DNA of 64,000 nt from Pigmentiphaga sp. (GTDB lineage: Bacteria > Pseudomonadota > Gammaproteobacteria > Burkholderiales > Burkholderiaceae_B). The notes below the pieces were generated by a model. The model ran no database searches. It was not told the DNA's origin and saw only the letters and a program-made list of their open reading frames with translations. Made by a program: the position numbers and the translations under genes. Each line of letters begins with the position of its first letter. Position 1 is the first letter of the stretch. The stretch spans positions 96,066 to 160,065 of the forward strand of contig JALOAI010000012.1 in NCBI GenBank assembly GCA_023228945.1, read 5' to 3'. Below, piece after piece: positions 7,791-15,981 of this stretch.

Positions 7791-9236
7791 TCAGCAGCTA
7801 TCCCAGCGCACGTGCGGATCCACCGGATACTCGTAAGGCTCATCGCACAGAAAATTGACGGTATTGGCCAGCCCTTCCCACGAATCTTGCACGCCATGGC
7901 CGAGTCCCTCGAAGATGAGTAGGCGGCCATCGGGCGCCAGCTCCAACTGACGGTACGCTTCGGACACAGGCGTGGAGAGGTCGAGGAACCCGGAGAGAAT
8001 GAGCGTGGGGACTCCGGGCAGTAGACCGTCGCGCCGCTGGGTGCCCGGCGGCGTGGCAGGCCATGCCAGGCAGTCGTGGATCAGCGCATTATGCAACAGG
8101 GTGGAGCGATCGAAAGGCCAGAACTCCGCGTCGTCGATGGTAGCCGCGGCGGACGCGAGGGCCTCGGTGCGATCCGCCTGCGGCGTCGCGGAATCACCCC
8201 AGGGAGCAAGCATGTCCGAGCAGACCGTAGCGCGGTGCAGACCGACGCTGAATTCGCGGACATCGACCGCCGTCGTTTCGCGTAGATGCTCTTCGATCCA
8301 GCCTGCCAACGCACGTCGATCACCCGCTGCCGCCTCCTGAAGAGCCAGGAACAGTTCCGAAGGCGAGGGCTCCTCGCCTTCCCATGCCACCAACATGTCG
8401 TACACCGCGATAGGCTTGGGCTCGAGGGCCACCGCAGCCGCCAGCACCTCCATCGGATCCTCCGGGCATGCTTCATCCTCACAAATCGCTTCGAGGAAGT
8501 CCGGCATGGCGCGCAGCGCGGGTCGGCTGAAAGCATCCAGGCCAGTGTGCGGTACCGGAGAATCAAGCACGAGCCGCGCCACCCGATTGGGATGGGTGGT
8601 CGCGTAAGCGCTGGCGACATACGTGCCGTAAGAAATTCCGTTCAAGGTCCAGGCTTCAGCGCCAAGCGCCTGGCGCAGGAGCTCGAGGTCGGCTACCGTA
8701 GCCGATGTGGCGTAGAAGCGCCGGTTTTCGCCAAGAACCTCCACACATTGCGCGAGGGCAGACGCCGAGCCCGGCAGAATGTCACTGAACCCGGTTTCCG
8801 CCTGCAAGCCAGGGCAGTCGATCGCTGTAGCACCGGTGCCGCGAGTGTCTAAACCCACCCACAAATAAGCCTCGGCCAGCGCCGGCGGCATCTCTTCGCG
8901 AAAATCCTGAACCAGGCCGGCACCCGCCCCGCCGGGGCCGCCATCCAGCCACAAGGCCACGCCGCGCGGCGCCTCGGTATTGCGCTGCATCGTCACGGCA
9001 AGGCGCAGTGTTTCGCCCTCGGGATTGGCGTGGTCCAGCGGCACTTCGAGATAGCCGCAGCGCAGGTCGGGCGCGTCGGGGCAGTCGACGACATCCATCA
9101 GACGGGGGAATGGCGGCACGGGATCGGGTTCCGGTGCGGTTGCGTCGTCCCCGCCACAGGAGGCCAGGAGCAAGCCGAGCAACATGGCGCCGGAACCCCG
9201 GCGCAAATATAGAAAGCGTGGGGCTTCGCCGGGCAT
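7791..9236 (-). CDS. Lipoprotein alpha/beta hydrolase, tripeptidyl-aminopeptidase (TAP) type
   Basis: 481 residues. A lipoprotein signal ends LLLASC with Cys27 as the lipidation site, followed by an acidic, proline-rich linker. The alpha/beta hydrolase core shows LWLDGGPGGAG (oxyanion loop), the nucleophile elbow GISYGT with Ser202, and later GFLDLSTP and GLGHGVQ with the Asp and His of the triad, as in TAP-like peptidases and proline iminopeptidase relatives. The start at 9236 is fixed by AGGAG seven bases upstream. The next gene upstream is a close paralogue, so the pair arose by tandem duplication. Probably anchored in the envelope and acting on peptides or esters. Confidence 0.92.
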   Translation of the reverse strand: MPGEAPRFLYLRRGSGAMLLGLLLASCGGDDATAPEPDPVPPFPRLMDVVDCPDAPDLRCGYLEVPLDHANPEGETLRLAVTMQRNTEAPRGVALWLDGGPGGAGAGLVQDFREEMPPALAEAYLWVGLDTRGTGATAIDCPGLQAETGFSDILPGSASALAQCVEVLGENRRFYATSATVADLELLRQALGAEAWTLNGISYGTYVASAYATTHPNRVARLVLDSPVPHTGLDAFSRPALRAMPDFLEAICEDEACPEDPMEVLAAAVALEPKPIAVYDMLVAWEGEEPSPSELFLALQEAAAGDRRALAGWIEEHLRETTAVDVREFSVGLHRATVCSDMLAPWGDSATPQADRTEALASAAATIDDAEFWPFDRSTLLHNALIHDCLAWPATPPGTQRRDGLLPGVPTLILSGFLDLSTPVSEAYRQLELAPDGRLLIFEGLGHGVQDSWEGLANTVNFLCDEPYEYPVDPHVRWDSC

Positions 9237-9362
9237 TGGATACTCCTGTAACGGAAAAGGCAACGCTGAATCATGCCCTGGATGGGCGTTGGCGTAAACC
9301 TGGGCCCAGCGGTCGTGGCCGCCTCCCTTTCGCGGCCACCCGCCGCGTCTTGGCCTTCGACC

Positions 9363-10805
9363 TCAGCAACTCTCCCAACGCACCTCCGGATCCACCGGAT
9401 ACTCGTAAGGCTCATCGCACAGGAAATTGACGGTGTTGGTCAGCCCCCTCCACGCACCTTGCACGCCGTGGCCCACATCGTCGATGATGACTAGACGGCC
9501 TCCCGGCGCGAGCTCTTCTTGACGGAAGGCTTCGGGCAGCGGCGTCGACAAGTCGAGAAAACCCGCGAGGATGAGCGTCGGGAGATCGGGGAGCAAGCCG
9601 TCGCGCCGCTGGGTACCCGGCGAGGTGGGGGGCCACGCCAGGCAATCATGGATCAGAACGTTATCGAGCATGGTGGCGCGGTCGAACGGCCAGAACTCCG
9701 CCTCGTCGATGACCGACGCCGCGGCTTGGAGCGCCGCGAGGCGGCCCGCCAGCGGCGTCGCGGAGTCGCCCCAGGGGGCGATCATGTCGGAGCAAAGCGT
9801 GGCACGGTGCAGACCGGTGCTGAACTGGCGAACGCCCGGCCTCGTCGTATTTTGCTGGTATGCACGGATCAAGCCGGCCAGTGCGCTGCGATCACCGACA
9901 GCCGCCGCCTGCAAGGCCTGGAATAGCGCCGTCGCTGAGGGATTGACGCCATTCCATCCCGTCAGCATGTCGTAAAGCTCGATGGGCTTGGGTTCAAGCG
10001 AGGCCGCTGCCGCCAGGACCGCCATGGGATCCTGGGGACACTCCTCGTCCATGCAATGGGCCTCGATCACGAACGGCAGCATCCTCAGCGCCGGCCGGCT
10101 GAAGGAATCCAGCCCGGTGTGCGGCACCGGCGAGTCGAGCACGATGCGTGACACCCGTTCAGGATGGGTGGTGGCGTAAGCGCTGGCCGTATAGGTGCCG
10201 TATGAGATGCCGTTAAGAACCCAGGTTTCGGCCCCCAGTGCCTGGCGCAAAAGCTCAAGGTCGGCCACGGTGGCGGAGCTGGAATAGAACTGCCGGTCTT
10301 CTCCGAGGACGTCGATGCATTCCGCCAGGGCGGCGGGCGACCCCGGCCGGATATCGCTGAAACCGGTTTCAGCCTGCAGGGTGGGACAATCGATGGCGGT
10401 TTCGCCCGTGCCGCGGAAATCGAGCCCCACCCAGCGATAGGCTTCCGCCAAGGCCGGCGGCATTCTGGAGCCGAAGGACCGAAGCATTCTGCGGCCCGCT
10501 CCGCCGGGCCCCCCATCCAGCCAGAGCGCCACGCCGCGCGGCGCATCGGTATTGCGCTGCATCGTCACCGCAAGCCGCAGGGTTTCGCCGCGGGGCTGGG
10601 CATGATCCAGTGGAACCTCGAGATAAGCACAAAGCAGCTCGGGAGCGTCAGCGCAGTCGGTGATGTCAACGAGGCTGGGCGGCGGCGGGGGTACGGGCTC
10701 GGGGTCAGTCGTATCGTCTCCTCCACAGGCGGCCAGAAAAAGGGCCAGCAAACCAGCGCCGATACTGCGCTGCACGAACCTCGAGCCGGAAATTGCGACA
10801 GACAT
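9363..10805 (-). CDS. Lipoprotein alpha/beta hydrolase, TAP type (paralogue)
   Basis: 480 residues, closely similar along its whole length to the neighbouring hydrolase at 7791. Signal ends FLAAC with Cys27. Core motifs are LWLDGGPGGAG, GISYGT (Ser nucleophile), GFLDLSTP and DVGHGVQ. The start at 10805 is preceded by TGGAGTG; an upstream in-frame extension lacks a plausible signal. The identical GC-rich C-terminal segments (PYEYPVDP...RW) support a recent duplication. The 126-base gap between the two genes contains no terminator, so they may be co-transcribed. Confidence 0.92.
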   Translation of the reverse strand: MSVAISGSRFVQRSIGAGLLALFLAACGGDDTTDPEPVPPPPPSLVDITDCADAPELLCAYLEVPLDHAQPRGETLRLAVTMQRNTDAPRGVALWLDGGPGGAGRRMLRSFGSRMPPALAEAYRWVGLDFRGTGETAIDCPTLQAETGFSDIRPGSPAALAECIDVLGEDRQFYSSSATVADLELLRQALGAETWVLNGISYGTYTASAYATTHPERVSRIVLDSPVPHTGLDSFSRPALRMLPFVIEAHCMDEECPQDPMAVLAAAASLEPKPIELYDMLTGWNGVNPSATALFQALQAAAVGDRSALAGLIRAYQQNTTRPGVRQFSTGLHRATLCSDMIAPWGDSATPLAGRLAALQAAASVIDEAEFWPFDRATMLDNVLIHDCLAWPPTSPGTQRRDGLLPDLPTLILAGFLDLSTPLPEAFRQEELAPGGRLVIIDDVGHGVQGAWRGLTNTVNFLCDEPYEYPVDPEVRWESC

Positions 10806-10989
10806 CGGCACTCCAGTAACGCCCACGGAAGAAGGTCGCATCATGCACTCACTAACCTGTCTAGGCAATTCCAAATGGGCCTCGGCCGGCCTGAAGTCAC
10901 ACCATCGCTCATGCCAATAATGATGGCGGCGGTCCCGTCCGCCTTAACGGTTTGCGGCATTGCCAGCCACCACCTTCGGAACGTCGATC

Positions 10990-11967
10990 TCAATCCAGCT
11001 TCACCCCAGACTCGCGGATGATCTTGCCCCATTTCGTGGTCTCGTCCGCCACGAAGCGCTGCGCCTCGGCCGGCGTGGCGCTGGGCTGAATGCGCGCTCC
11101 GGCGCGGGCCAGGACTTCGCGCACTTCGGGCTTGGCCAGCGCCGCATTCAAGGCCTGATGCAACTTATCCACCACGGGCTGCGGCGTGGCCGTCGGCACG
11201 AACAGGCCTTGCCAGGCGCTGGATAGCGATCCCAGGCCGGCCTGGGCCGCCGTGGGCACGCCCGGCAACTCGCTCAGCGGTTCGTCGCCGGAAACGGCGA
11301 TCGCCTTGAGCTTGCCACCCTGGATCTGCGATACCGCGCTACCCACATTCAGCAAACCGATATGCACTTCGCCGGCGATCAGGGCGGTTATCCCCGGCCC
11401 CGCGCCGCCGCTATAGGGAATGGGCGTCATCTGGATACTGTTGCGTTTCTCGAGCTGGATCATGTCGAAGTGCGGCCCGCTGGCAACGCCCGGCAGCCAG
11501 TAATTGATCTTGCCGGGATTGGCTTTGCCGTAGGCGATCAGCTCCGCGCCGGTGTCGGGTACGAACTTGGTGCTGGCCACCAGCACGGCCGGAGTCAGGC
11601 CCACCATGCCCACCGCACGCAAGTCTTGCGACGGTACGATCTTCAGCACCTTGGCGTAGCTGGTTTCGTTCATGGCATTGGTGGAAACGTTGCCGAGCAA
11701 GACGGTATAGCCGTCGGGCTCGGCATTGGCGACGTAGTCGAGCGCGATATTGCCGGCCGCACCCGGCCGGTTCTCCACCACCACCGGCGAACCAAGAATG
11801 TGCTGCATTTCTTGCGCCACGGGGCGGGCGATGGCGTCGCTCGCGCCGCCCGGCGCAAAGGGCACGACCAGTCGGATGGGGCGGTCGGGGAAGGTACTGG
11901 CGTGGGCCAGACAGCTCGAGGCGGCAAGCACGCCAGCGGCGATCATTCGGGTGCAGAGGTTCATCAT
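10990..11967 (-). CDS. Bug/TctC-family periplasmic binding protein
   Basis: 325 residues. The signal peptide ends SSCLAHAS and the mature domain starts FPDRPIRLVVPFAPGG, with NRPGAAGNIALDYVANAEP and PDGYTVLLGN. CAGGAG precedes the ATG at 11967. It is the last gene of the minus-strand catabolic operon running from 18.5 kb and most likely binds the operon's substrate outside the cell. Confidence 0.93.
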   Translation of the reverse strand: MMNLCTRMIAAGVLAASSCLAHASTFPDRPIRLVVPFAPGGASDAIARPVAQEMQHILGSPVVVENRPGAAGNIALDYVANAEPDGYTVLLGNVSTNAMNETSYAKVLKIVPSQDLRAVGMVGLTPAVLVASTKFVPDTGAELIAYGKANPGKINYWLPGVASGPHFDMIQLEKRNSIQMTPIPYSGGAGPGITALIAGEVHIGLLNVGSAVSQIQGGKLKAIAVSGDEPLSELPGVPTAAQAGLGSLSSAWQGLFVPTATPQPVVDKLHQALNAALAKPEVREVLARAGARIQPSATPAEAQRFVADETTKWGKIIRESGVKLD

Positions 11968-12002
11968 GTGTGTCTCCTGAAAAATTATCGTCGGTCAAAG
12001 GG

Positions 12003-12932
12003 TCAGGGTCGGGATGCCGTTGCCGTCGTTGGCGGCAAGGCGGCCCAGAATCCGGCGCAGGCGGCGGCCAGGCGTTCGGGACATTCCAGCGCCGATTGAT
12101 GAGCCGCGGGATCGAGCAGGGTCCAGGCGGCATTGGGCAGGCCGCGCCGCAGTTCCAGACAGAGTTCGGGCGCGATCGCTTCGTCCTGGGCGCCGCTCAC
12201 CACCAGGGCGGGCGTACGGATATCGGCCAGGCAATCGGCGAAGTCCAGGCCGGCGATAGCGGCCGCACAGCCCATGTAGCCGTCCACGCGTATAGCGGCG
12301 GCGCGTGCCGTCCAGTGGGCCAGCAGCTCGGGGCGGGCCGCTTGCGCCGCCGGCGTCAGCCAGCGTTGTACCGCGGGCTCGGCCAACGCTTGCAAGCCTT
12401 GCCGACGGGCCATGGCGATGCGCTCGTGCCAGACCCGGGGCGCCGGCTGGCGCGCGGCGGTGTGCGCCAGCACCAGGGACGCCAGCCGCCCCCCATGGGC
12501 CAGGCCCAGTTGCTGGCCGATCATGCCGCCGATCGACGTGCCCACGAAATGCACCCGCTCGATGGCCAGGGCATCCAGCAAGGCCACCGCATCGTCGGCC
12601 AGCATGGCCAGGGTGTAGGGGGCCGGCGTCGCCGAGCTGCCACCATGGCCGCGCAGATCGTAGCGCAGGATGCGGTGGGCGCCCGCCAGCCGGGCCACGA
12701 CGTCGTCCCAAAGGCTCAGGTCGGCCAGCAGGCCATGCGCCAGCATCACGACCGGCCCGTCGCCACCGCCGTCGAGGCGGTAGGCGATGTGCCGATCCGG
12801 CAAGGACACGATTCCCTCCCCAAGGGAGGATTCGCGCTTGGGGCGGCCCGGCGCACTGACGGTGCCCTCCGGTCGCTGCGCGACTTCCTCCCCAAGGGAG
12901 GATTCGTGCTTGGGGCGGCCCAGCGCACTCAT
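12003..12932 (-). CDS. Alpha/beta hydrolase, 3-oxoadipate enol-lactonase-like, with repeat-derived N-terminus
   Basis: 309 residues. Residues 2 to about 40 are encoded by one full and one truncated R75 unit placed right after the start codon. The native enzyme begins near VSLPDRHIAYRLDGGGDGP. The hydrolase core shows VVMLAHGLLADLSLWDD, RYDLRGHGGS, the nucleophile elbow GTSIGG, and SGAQDEAIAPE with the acidic residue; the His is expected near DPAAHQSALECPE. Similar enzymes open enol-lactones or hydrolyse esters. The ATG overlaps the stop of the monooxygenase gene upstream (ATGA), so translation is coupled. Confidence 0.85.
   Translation of the reverse strand: MSALGRPKHESSLGEEVAQRPEGTVSAPGRPKRESSLGEGIVSLPDRHIAYRLDGGGDGPVVMLAHGLLADLSLWDDVVARLAGAHRILRYDLRGHGGSSATPAPYTLAMLADDAVALLDALAIERVHFVGTSIGGMIGQQLGLAHGGRLASLVLAHTAARQPAPRVWHERIAMARRQGLQALAEPAVQRWLTPAAQAARPELLAHWTARAAAIRVDGYMGCAAAIAGLDFADCLADIRTPALVVSGAQDEAIAPELCLELRRGLPNAAWTLLDPAAHQSALECPERLAAACAGFWAALPPTTATASRP
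12806..12927 (-). repeat. R75 repeat array B (one full, one truncated unit)
   Basis: Reading on the minus strand, the first unit starts at the ATGAGTGCGC of the hydrolase start and repeats after 72 bases. The second copy stops after its first hairpin and merges into native coding sequence. Reading frame: SALGRPKHESSLGEEVAQR. Confidence 0.92.
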
Positions 12933-14047
12933 GCCACCGCCTCCGGCTGCGCGGGGCGCGAGCGGGCGATGGCGGCGTTCACGCGCGGCATGACCTCTTC
13001 GGCCATCAGTTGCATGGAACGCTTGCCCAGCGCGGGGTCGAGCCAGTCGTGGCAGGCATAGAGCAAGGTGCCGAAGTCGCCCACCTGATCGCGGAAGGCC
13101 AGCAGTTGATCGACCACGCTATTCACGCTGCCGGCGATCACCAGTTCGCGGGTGAGGTAGTCCGGCGTGATCTCGGCATCGGCCTGCGAGGGATCGTGCT
13201 TGAACAGATTGGCGCGCCCGCCGCCCACGAGCTTACGCGCCAGCTGGCGGAAGTAGAAATGGTAGGGGCCTTCGGCGCTGCGGCCGTAGCGCTGGGCCAC
13301 CGCGTCGTCGTCGGCCACGAAGATCGATTTGGCGATGCGCCATTCGGCCGGTTCGGCGCGAGCGCCCACCGCCTCGCGGCCTTCCGCGTACTTGGGCCAA
13401 TGGGTGCGCACCCATTGCGGCAGCAGGAAGTTGGCCGAGATCGCCTGCCAGCCGCGCTTGGCCATTTCGGCCACGCCTTGCGAATAGGGCGCCACGGCGG
13501 TGCCGACCACCAGGGGATGGGGCCGCTGGTAGGGCTTGAGGATGCTGCCCTGGCCGATCTCGGGGATCATAGTCTTGCGCGTGCTCACCCGGAAGAACTC
13601 ACCTTCCAGATCGTAGGGCGCCTCGCCGGCCCAGATCTGGAGCACCATGTTGATGCATTCGAGGAACATCGCGTTGCGGTTCTGATCGAGATTGCCGAAG
13701 ACTTCGGCATCGGACATCAGGCCGCCGGGGCTGATGCCCAGGATGAAGCGGCCCCGCAGGATGTGATCGAGCATCGCGGCCTGCGCGGCCACGGCGGCGG
13801 GATGGGTGTTGGGCAGGTTGAGGGTGCCGGTGCCCAGCACGATGTCGCGGGTGTCGTGGGCCAGGCTGGCCAGGAACATCAGGCTGGAGGTGACGTTCTC
13901 GGCCAGGTCGGTGATGTGTTCGCCGACGAAGGCTTCGCAAAAGCCCAGACGGTCGGCCAGCAGGATGGCCTCGCGGTCTTCGGCCAGGGTCTGGCTGGCC
14001 GAGCGACCAGGAGGGTGCAGCGGCATCATGAAGGTGCCCAAGCGCAT
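12929..14047 (-). CDS. Luciferase-like flavin-dependent monooxygenase
   Basis: 372 residues, cytoplasmic. The LLM fold is indicated by MRLGTFMMPLHPPG at the first strand, GFCEAFVGEHITD, LGTGTLNLPNTHPAAVAAQ and RGRFILGISPGG. These enzymes use reduced FMN and oxygen to hydroxylate or cleave organic substrates. The flavin reductase encoded directly upstream is the obvious partner, giving a two-component monooxygenase. The start at 14047 (after GAGGAC) gives the canonical N-terminus; the longer frame upstream overlaps the reductase gene and is not used. Confidence 0.93.
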   Translation of the reverse strand: MRLGTFMMPLHPPGRSASQTLAEDREAILLADRLGFCEAFVGEHITDLAENVTSSLMFLASLAHDTRDIVLGTGTLNLPNTHPAAVAAQAAMLDHILRGRFILGISPGGLMSDAEVFGNLDQNRNAMFLECINMVLQIWAGEAPYDLEGEFFRVSTRKTMIPEIGQGSILKPYQRPHPLVVGTAVAPYSQGVAEMAKRGWQAISANFLLPQWVRTHWPKYAEGREAVGARAEPAEWRIAKSIFVADDDAVAQRYGRSAEGPYHFYFRQLARKLVGGGRANLFKHDPSQADAEITPDYLTRELVIAGSVNSVVDQLLAFRDQVGDFGTLLYACHDWLDPALGKRSMQLMAEEVMPRVNAAIARSRPAQPEAVA

Positions 14048-14075
14048 GGCGGTGTCCTCGATGGGAAAAGACGGT

Positions 14076-14594
14076 TCAGGCCACGCCGGCGCCCAGGGGC
14101 AGCGGCGGGCTGATGTGGTGGGGGCGCACGCTGAGATAGCGCCCGCCGCCGAACACCAGCGGCCGGCGCTCGGTGCGCTCCAGGCGTTCGACGTGACCGA
14201 TGAAAACGCGGTGGTCGCCGCCGGCGTGAGTCTCCAGCAGGCGGCATTCGAGCCAGGCCACGCAGCCCTCCAGCAGCGGCAGGCCAGCCAGGCCCTCGCG
14301 CCAGCCGCTGGCGCCGAACTTGTCGCCGCGGCGGGCAAAGCGCGTCGAGACGTCGAGCTGATCTTCGGCCAGGATGTTGACGGCGAAATGCGAGGCGGCG
14401 CGAAACGCGGCATGGCTGGGGGCGGCGCTCGCCTGGCTCCACAGCACCAGCGGCGGATCGAGCGAGACCGAGCTGAAGGAGTTGACCGTCAGGCCATGCG
14501 GCGCGCCGTCGGCATCCCGCGTGGTGATCACGGTCACCCCGGTCACGAAGCTGCCCAGGGCATCGCGCAGCGTCCGGCTATCGAAAGCGGCCAT
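14076..14594 (-). CDS. Flavin reductase (FMN-binding split-barrel family)
   Basis: 172 residues, starting at 14594 after GGAGGATTG. LRDALGSFVTGVTVITT and LTVNSFSSVSLDPPLVL are hallmark segments of the HpaC/DIM6 family, followed by FAVNILAEDQ and GHVERLE. It reduces FMN with NAD(P)H and passes it to a monooxygenase, here the LLM protein of the next gene 28 bases downstream. Confidence 0.93.
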   Translation of the reverse strand: MAAFDSRTLRDALGSFVTGVTVITTRDADGAPHGLTVNSFSSVSLDPPLVLWSQASAAPSHAAFRAASHFAVNILAEDQLDVSTRFARRGDKFGASGWREGLAGLPLLEGCVAWLECRLLETHAGGDHRVFIGHVERLERTERRPLVFGGGRYLSVRPHHISPPLPLGAGVA

Positions 14595-14598
14595 CACG

Positions 14599-15600
14599 TC
14601 AATCCTCCACGACTTCAACGCTACCCGAGCGCGCGGAGCGGAACACCGCTTCGAGGGCACTGATGTTGGCCAGCATCTGCTCGCGCGGCACGGGATACGG
14701 CGCCACCCTCCGGGCGGCAGCGGCAAAGGCCTCAAGGTTGAGCAGGGCCGCGGGCGCTGGCGGATAGTCGGTGATCTGCGGCGAAGCGCCGCGCCGCGAC
14801 ACGGTCAGCGTCCAGCCTTCGGGGCTCTCGGGGTGGGCTTTATCGCGCACCTCGGCCCAGCCGGCGGAACCGTAGACCGCAAAGCGCCCGGCGAACGGCG
14901 TGGCCAGCATGGCGCTGATCAAGGCGTGCCCGCCGCGGCGGAACGACGCCATCACCGCCAGGGTGTCGCCATTGGTGAGCGGGCTGCCCAACTGGCGCAC
15001 GCTGGCCAGCACGCTCTCGGCCTCGCCGAACACCGCCACCGACAAGTCCAGCAAATGAATGCCGGTGGCAGTCATGGGGCCAGCCGGCGCTTCCTGGCCC
15101 GACAATCGCCAGTTATCGGCGGCCAGGGCCAGGAATTTATCCTGGCTGAAGTTGGCCTCCACCTGCAGCGGCGTGCCCAGCTCGCCGGCGCTTAGCAGGC
15201 GCAGCACTTCCACGATGGGCGGCTCGAAGCGCTTCTCGTGGCCCACCGCCAGGGTCACCCCGGCGCGCTCGACGGCGTCCAGGGCGCGCCGGGCGTCGGC
15301 GCGGGTCAGCGCCAGCGGCTTCTCGCAGAATACGTGGCGGCCGGCCGCCGCCACCGCCACCACCTGCTGGGCGTGCTGGGTGTGGGGCGTGCACAGCACC
15401 ACCGCCTCGACCCCCGGGTCGGCCAGAGCGTTCTCGAGCCGGGCGGAAAAGCGCAGGCCGCGCTCGCGGGCAAAGGCTTCGGCCGCCGGATCGACGTCGA
15501 CCACGTGGACGACCTCGAGCCGCGGACTCTGCCGGACCTGGTCGACCAGGACGCGGCCCCACCAGCCCAGGCCGATCACGGCCAGTCTGAGTGCTTGCAT
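14599..15600 (-). CDS. Gfo/Idh/MocA-family NAD(P)-dependent oxidoreductase
   Basis: 333 residues. The N-terminal Rossmann fold carries VIGLGWWGRVLVDQV and VVLCTPHTQHAQQV, then the characteristic CEKPLALT and VGHEKRFEP with the catalytic region. The C-terminal domain includes GPMTATGIHLLDL. Such enzymes oxidise or reduce polyols, sugars or related alcohols. It sits four bases from the flavin reductase gene inside the catabolic operon. The substrate is unknown. Confidence 0.9.
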   Translation of the reverse strand: MQALRLAVIGLGWWGRVLVDQVRQSPRLEVVHVVDVDPAAEAFARERGLRFSARLENALADPGVEAVVLCTPHTQHAQQVVAVAAAGRHVFCEKPLALTRADARRALDAVERAGVTLAVGHEKRFEPPIVEVLRLLSAGELGTPLQVEANFSQDKFLALAADNWRLSGQEAPAGPMTATGIHLLDLSVAVFGEAESVLASVRQLGSPLTNGDTLAVMASFRRGGHALISAMLATPFAGRFAVYGSAGWAEVRDKAHPESPEGWTLTVSRRGASPQITDYPPAPAALLNLEAFAAAARRVAPYPVPREQMLANISALEAVFRSARSGSVEVVED

Positions 15601-15619
15601 GATGCTGCGCTCCGCCGGA

Positions 15620-15955
15620 TCAGATGCGATGGCCGACGCCGTCGACGATGCTCTTGGCGCTGATCATTTCCGAGTCTTCGAGAACGTAGGTACTGTGCGG
15701 CACATTGGGCGGGATCAACACCGCCTGGCCGGGCCCGACCTCGAAGACTTCGCCGTCGAGGGTGACCCGGCTGCGGCCCGACAGACAGATGGCGATCTGT
15801 TCGTGCGGATGCGAGTGCTCTTGCGCGCCTTCGCCGGCCTTGTACTTGAGGATGCCGATCTCGATGTGCTCGCCGGTGATGAGCTTGCCGAAGGCGGTGG
15901 AGTGCTTGGGCGTGACGAACTCGTCGCGCACGTCGCTGAGGTTGATGATGGCCAT
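15620..15955 (-). CDS. Small cupin-domain protein
   Basis: 111 residues, a single cupin barrel. The metal-binding motifs are HSHPHEQIAICLSG (first box) and PPNVPHSTYVLED (second box). AAGGAGACTTCC precedes the ATG at 15955. It may bind a metal and the pathway substrate as an isomerase, decarboxylase or dioxygenase-like protein; the sequence does not settle which. Confidence 0.88.
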   Translation of the reverse strand: MAIINLSDVRDEFVTPKHSTAFGKLITGEHIEIGILKYKAGEGAQEHSHPHEQIAICLSGRSRVTLDGEVFEVGPGQAVLIPPNVPHSTYVLEDSEMISAKSIVDGVGHRI

Positions 15956-15981
15956 GGAAGTCTCCTTGAAAAGTGTGCGGC

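Noticed and set aside
8286..8852. Plus-strand frames opposite the lipoprotein hydrolases
   Set aside because: They mirror the coding frame of the hydrolases, recur at the same place in both paralogues and lack start signals.
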